From Dryococelus australis (lineage: Eukaryota; Arthropoda; Insecta; Phasmatodea; Phasmatidae), in the NCBI GenBank assembly GCA_029891345.1, contig CM057000.1, positions 137,376,663 to 137,440,662 on the forward strand: a stretch of 64,000 nt of DNA. The letters run 5' to 3'. Position numbers and translations under genes: made by a program. This document shows, piece by piece, positions 59,260-64,000 of the stretch. The notes under the pieces are model-generated. The model searched no databases. It was not told the origin of the DNA and saw nothing but the letters and a program-made list of their open reading frames with translations. Position 1 is the stretch's first letter; the number at the start of each line of letters is the position of its first letter.

Positions 59260-59693
59260 GGGTCCCACATACTGGAGCGTTTTCTGTGAAATCGTTGTTT
59301 GCTCATAAACACGTGCCCCCGTAAATAAATGTTTCGGAAATGCGAAGTTTTATCAGAAAGGATAGAAAACAATCTATTGTCTATTTCGCTATCTTTTTAC
59401 TTTCAGAATATTGAGTGTATAGACGGAGAAATTTCGCATTTTCAAAGCTCGTCCATGCAGTTTCCATAAGCAGTAAGAGAAAAGTACAAATATACGGGCG
59501 TAGTTTAACCTGTGGTCTTTCATCACGTGTTATTAAACCCCACTGTTACGGATCTAGTGTAAACAGTAAAGCGTTAGGATGGAGACACTGCACGCCTTGC
59601 GCGTAGGAGCGCTGAGGCGCTAGGCGTGCGTGTTAGTGTCACCCGTATCGCTCCCTCGATTCTTGACCTTGGATGTTCAGCTGCATAGTCCTC
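59260..59693. mobile_element. TTAA-flanked element copy 1 (434 bp)
   Basis: TTAA sits directly outside both ends (59256-59259 and 59694-59697). The left end reads GGGTCCCACATACTGGAGCG and the reverse complement of the right end GAGGACTATGCAGCTG, a weak inverted repeat. The whole interior matches 20243-20937 in inverse orientation. Non-coding; piggyBac-like by target site. Confidence 0.8.
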
Positions 59694-59697
59694 TTAA

Positions 59698-60599
59698 ACA
59701 ATAAACTTGACAATTTTACTATTTCGTCCTTCACAATTAAAAATTTAAGAGGGGAAAGTGTCCTGCACAAGACAGTCTAAATAGAAATTCCACAGAAAAT
59801 TACATCACTGATGATCTCTGAAAAAAAATGTATTTATATGTCCCGCAAATAGTTCAGGAGCTCTGTCGACCACAATAATTTATGCGTAGCTGCGATAAAA
59901 ATAAATTTACACAGCATGATTACCAAATTAATAATAGGTAAGACATAAATTGTACAGACATGCATTGATATAAATTTGTTTTAATATCTGGTTTACATAC
60001 AGTATCGTATTCAAACTTATGTAACTTTTAACTAAACGCATGCAAGTAGAACGTAATAGCAGGTTCGGGGGCAGGATTCCATGGATAAGTAGGCCGAAAA
60101 AAATTAATGAAATTCTGACGACCTCAACACAATATGACCTTGACATTTGGTGGCGGTTGCCATGTTGGATTGCGTGACGTTGACCTCGGAGTAACCTAGG
60201 TATAATCTTGAACCCGAAAATCCGCTACAATCAACTAAAATAAAAAATAAAAATCAAAGGAATTCTAAATTGTATTGCCATTTCTAAAAGAACCACTTTT
60301 TTTTTAAAGTAGAACTTTTTTCACTGTATAACATTAAATCGAACAAATACTAACCAGAGGCAAGAATTCAACTGGTGTAATACGTTTCATGGGCTAGGGT
60401 CTAAAATGCCCTGGGTCGTGTAAAAAATGGTGGACCACATTGTCTTGGTCGCATAGCTAGTAGACTGTTATTCTCGCCAGTCAATCGCGCTCTTTTATGG
60501 CAGTGTGATGGATGGTTATCACAGAGAGAGTGAACTTTAATTCAATCTTGAGTCGACAGCCGTGCAGAATGGATCCGAGCGAACCTTGACAGTGCTCTC
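59698..60599. other. No gene seen
   Basis: AT-rich; short frames only. Confidence 0.5.
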
Positions 60600-61140
60600 A
60601 AGTGAAAAAGTATGACCTACGGTGAAGAAATGCCAGAGTTTGCCACAGGGAGCTGGAATACGTGGAGAATGACGCTCTTCTGAACCGAACAACCGCGAGG
60701 TGGGTGGCAGTATTTCGGCGAGGACTCCTAACCAACCAGTGATCGGTAACTGGTAAGACGACCTGTGACTGCAGCCTATTACAGCAATTTCCTACGCCAA
60801 ACAGATACGATGTGAGAATAGGGAGAAAAGATTTCATCTTCGGAAAAATGCGGCCATTCTTTTCATCGTAATAAAGCAAGACTGTGCACAGTAGGGCGTG
60901 TAGAGTGGCTACCCGAACGCTAGTGGTGTGAAATACTGGAGCACCCAATATACCTTCCGTACGGACATTTCTCCATACGATTTCGATGTTTTACACATAA
61001 TAAAGTCACCATTACGTGGTAGACGGTTTGGGACACGACACGAGACTGTGAGTATTCTGCGATAAGATATGATCCGATCCAAACACAATGAGGCAGATGG
61101 TATTCGGCGCCTACCACATCGTTGGCAGCTTGTTGTGGAT
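60600..61140 (-). pseudogene. Possible decayed Tc1/Tc3-like transposase
   Basis: Minus-strand translation, using several frames, shows pieces in the order expected of a Tc-type transposase. There is a helix-turn-helix-like part with SQTVYHVM or SCRVPNRL (about 61045-61010), then KEWPHFSEDEIFS followed by VWRRK (about 60860-60780), recalling the family's W-x-x-V-L-F-S-D-E block and VWRR motif. Stops and frame changes are many. The first catalytic aspartate position reads E-D-E. No flanking inverted repeats were found. The match is weak and could be chance. Confidence 0.35.
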
Positions 61141-62136
61141 GTCATGGGAAACTAATTTGAAGGTCTTTGGGGTGAATATGTGCATTGTAAATACTACAAC
61201 TACTGTAATAAACACGAGTAGCACGGTGCCATTTATGGATGTTCCATACTCTACACTTATCCTGCACTGTACATACATTCCACGCCCTTTAATTCGTATA
61301 TGTCATTAGCGTATTTCAAAATCTCTATCGAACCCCATGACCTCTCAAAGGATTATTTGCAATGTCGAATGTTCTAAACCTCTTAGAAAGCGCGAAGCCA
61401 TTAAAAAATATCTGTGTTTTCATCTCCTTAGAGTTACTCTGTAATGAACTCTGCATTTTTATGACTGTTTTACACATAGACAAGTAATAATATCAAAATA
61501 TCCGTTCTTCACTCTTTAAGAAACTAAAACTTGCGTTCTCCTGACCATATAAATTGGCTGTAATGGATCTTACCTGTGATTGGATGTCCAGGAGGACAAT
61601 GAGAGTGAAAATTTACTTTGATTGGCTCCTGTGGCAGCTAATCAGGGAAGTTCTTTCAAATACCGAGAGCGATGAAATCTGCCCGTGTTTAATGTTACTA
61701 GTATCAACTGTTTATAAGACTGCGGGATATACAACATGTACATGTATATATGTTGCAAACGTTGAGATGTGATTCCCAATGTAAAATGAACTAGAAAAAC
61801 TACGTCACATCCTAAAGTGGTTGAGATTGTCATGCACCCATAAAGCAGGAAGTTTATAATGCATATATATATATATTAGAAAATACTTGAGATTAAACTA
61901 TAAATTATCGAACTAATTCTATTTGACACATGATTTAAAATCTCAGAAAATTTGGTATCTAAAATTACCTCCCTTCAGAAATTAAATTGGAGTTGCCAGA
62001 TTATGATCGCAAAACATTCTAGCGCTTACCTTTTCTCCGATTTCATTAAATAAGTCACGAAAAAGTCATGAATTTAGTTCATTGAAAATTAGTAGACACC
62101 CTGCATGTGTGCTCTTGAGCCAAACTTAAACTTAGT
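61141..62136. other. No gene seen
   Basis: AT-rich, a short TA run near 61862-61875, short frames only. Confidence 0.5.
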
Positions 62137-64000
62137 GTGCCCGTCACCATTGTACAATAAGAGTCTTATGTTGCGTTGTACAGAGTTGAAGGGCACATCG
62201 TCACAATTGTACAGTAAGGTTCTTGTTATGCGTTGTACAGTATTGACGGGCACACCGTCACAATTGTACAGTAAGAGTCTTGTGTTGCGTTGTACAGTGT
62301 TGACGGGCACACCCTCACAATTGTACAGTAAGAGTCTTGTGTTGCGTTGTACATTGTTGACGGGTTCACCGTCACAATTGTACAGTAAGAGTCTTGTTAT
62401 GCGTGGTGCAGTGTTGACGGGCACACCGTCACAATTGTACAGTAAGAGTCTTGTGTTGCGTTGTGCAGTGTTGACGGGCACACCGTCACAATTGTACAGT
62501 AAGAGTCTTGTGTTGCGTTGTACATTGTTGACGGGCACACCGTCACAATTGTACAGTAAGAGTCTTGTGTTGCGTTGTACAGTGTTGACGGGCACACCGT
62601 CACAATTGTACAGTAAGAGTCTTGTGTTGCGTTGTGCAGTGATGACGGGCACACCGTCACAATTGTAAAGTAAGAGTCTTGTGTTGCGTTGTACAATGTT
62701 GACGGGCACACCGTCACAATTATACAGTAAGAGACTTGTGTTGCGTTGTACATTGTTGACGGGCACACCGTCACAATTGTACAGTAAGAGTCTTGTTATG
62801 CGTTGTGCAGTGTTGACGGGCACACCGTCACAATTGTACAGCTAGAGTCTTGTGTTGCGTTGTACAGTGTTGACGGGCACACCGTCACAATTGTACAGTA
62901 AGAGTCTTGTGTTGCGTTGTACATTGTTGACGGGCACACCGTCACAATTGTACAGTAAGGGTCTTGTTATGCGTTGTACAGTATTGACGGGCACACCGTC
63001 ACAATTGTACAGTAAGAGTCTTGTGTTGCGTTGTACATTGTTGACGGGCACACCGTCACAATTGTACAGTAAGAGTCTTGTTATGCGTGGTGCAGTGTTG
63101 ACGGGCACACCGTCACAATTGTACAGTAAGAGTCTTGTGTTGCGTTGTGCAGTGTTGACGGGCACACCGTCACAATTGTACAGTAAGAGTCTTGTGTTGC
63201 GTTGTACATTGTTGACGGACACACCGTCACAATTGTACAGTAAGAGTCTTGTGTTGCGTTGTACAGTGTTGACGGGCACACCGTCACAATTGTACAGTAA
63301 GAGTCTTGTGTTGCGTTGTGCAGTGATGACGGGCACACCGTCACAATTGTAAAGTAAGAGTCTTGTGTTGCGTTGTACAGTGTTGACGGGCACACCGTCA
63401 CAATTATACAGTAAGAGACTTGTGTTGCGTTGTACATTGTTGACGGGCACACCGTCACAATTGTACAGTAAGAGTCTTGTTATGCGTTGTGCAGTGTTGA
63501 CGGGCACACCGTCACAATTGTACAGTAAGAGTCTTGTTATGCGTTGTGCAGTGTTGACGGGCACACCGTCACAATTGTACAGTAAGAGTCTTGTGTTGCG
63601 TTGTACATTGTTGACGGGCACACCGTCACAATTGTACAGTAAGGGTCTTGTTATGCGTTGTACAGTATTGACGGGCACACCGTCACAATTGTACAGTAAG
63701 AGTCTTGTGTTGCGTTGTACAGTGTTGACGGGCACACCCTCACAATTGTACAGTAAAGAGTCTTGTGTTGCGTTGTGCAGTGTTGACGGGCACACCGTCA
63801 CAATTGTACAGTAAGAGTCTTGTGTTGCGTTGTACAGTGTTGACGGGCACACCCTCACAATTGTACAGAAAGAGTCTTGTGTTGCGTTGTACAGTGTTGA
63901 CGGGTACACCGTCACAATTGTACAGTAAGAGTCTTGTGTTGCGTTGTACATTGTTGACGGGCACACCGTCACAATTGTACAGTAAGGGTCTTGTTATGCG
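62137..64000. repeat. 57-bp satellite, about 32 units, continuing past the window
   Basis: Unit starts (TCTTGTGTTGCG) fall every 57 bp from 62164 to 63989, with one net 1-bp insertion near 63755. That gives 32 complete units plus partial ones at each side. Unit landmarks: GTTGTACAGTGTTGACGGGC, ACACCGTCACAATTGTACAG, TAAGAG. GACGG-gcaca-CCGTC is an inverted repeat. Units k3-k11 and k15-k23 share the same series of variants 684 bp (12 units) apart. Because 57 is a multiple of 3, long frames stay open on both strands; none is credible as a gene. Confidence 0.98.

Noticed and set aside
62089..63972. Large repetitive protein genes (244 and 376 codons, minus; others plus)
   Set aside because: Open frames follow from a unit length divisible by three and occur on both strands and in several frames.

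Overview
The window looks like intergenic DNA from a large, AT-rich, repeat-laden animal genome, most likely an insect. No rRNA gene, no standalone tRNA gene and no convincing host protein-coding gene is visible. All open frames are short, and the longest lie inside tandem repeats. The tRNA-derived SINE seen here in at least eight copies or fragments resembles, from memory only, elements common in stick insects and other polyneopterans. That placement is an inference and was not searched. All comparisons were done by eye, so identities and boundaries are approximate.

The content is mostly transposable-element relics and satellites. The commonest element is a non-autonomous DNA transposon (called 'GTTCACGG' here) with terminal inverted repeats starting TAGGCTGTTCACGGTAAAG and TA target duplications. 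It has at least ten recognisable copies or fragments in three interior types (A about 400-420 bp, B about 235 bp, C about 410 bp), with one further TIR-sharing copy (3822-4059) of unclear interior. Other families are: (T/C)AGTCC-ended TA elements (Z about 430 bp; Y 1.88 kb); CAYTGT/CATTCT-ended TA MITEs; two TTAA-flanked piggyBac-like families; a 1.4-kb element with CACTGAGAG/CACAGACAG ends; two long-arm foldback elements; two LINE 3' ends; a decayed DDE transposase (1.15-1.85 kb); a retropepsin scrap (13.2-13.4 kb); and a faint Tc-like transposase relic (60.6-61.1 kb).

Layout: 0-13 kb is mostly AT-rich unique sequence with scattered MITEs. 13.2-14.6 kb and 16.4-20.9 kb are nested transposon clusters whose insertion order can be read from interrupted copies and target duplications. 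27.0-28.8 kb is a 37-bp satellite of exactly 48 units, with a 7-unit higher-order pattern in its middle. 30.8-32.2 kb is a larger transposon holding two MITEs. 35-43 kb is MITE-, SINE- and satellite-rich, including a diverged array of about 285-bp units. From 45 to 59 kb several CpG/GC-rich islands stand out of the AT-rich background and could be regulatory or first-exon sequence of an unseen gene. The window ends inside a 57-bp satellite (62.1 to at least 64.0 kb) with a 12-unit (684-bp) higher-order repeat.

No genes can be shown to work together. The coherent biology is the layered history of transposon insertions and the amplification of two satellites whose units carry palindromic or hairpin cores.
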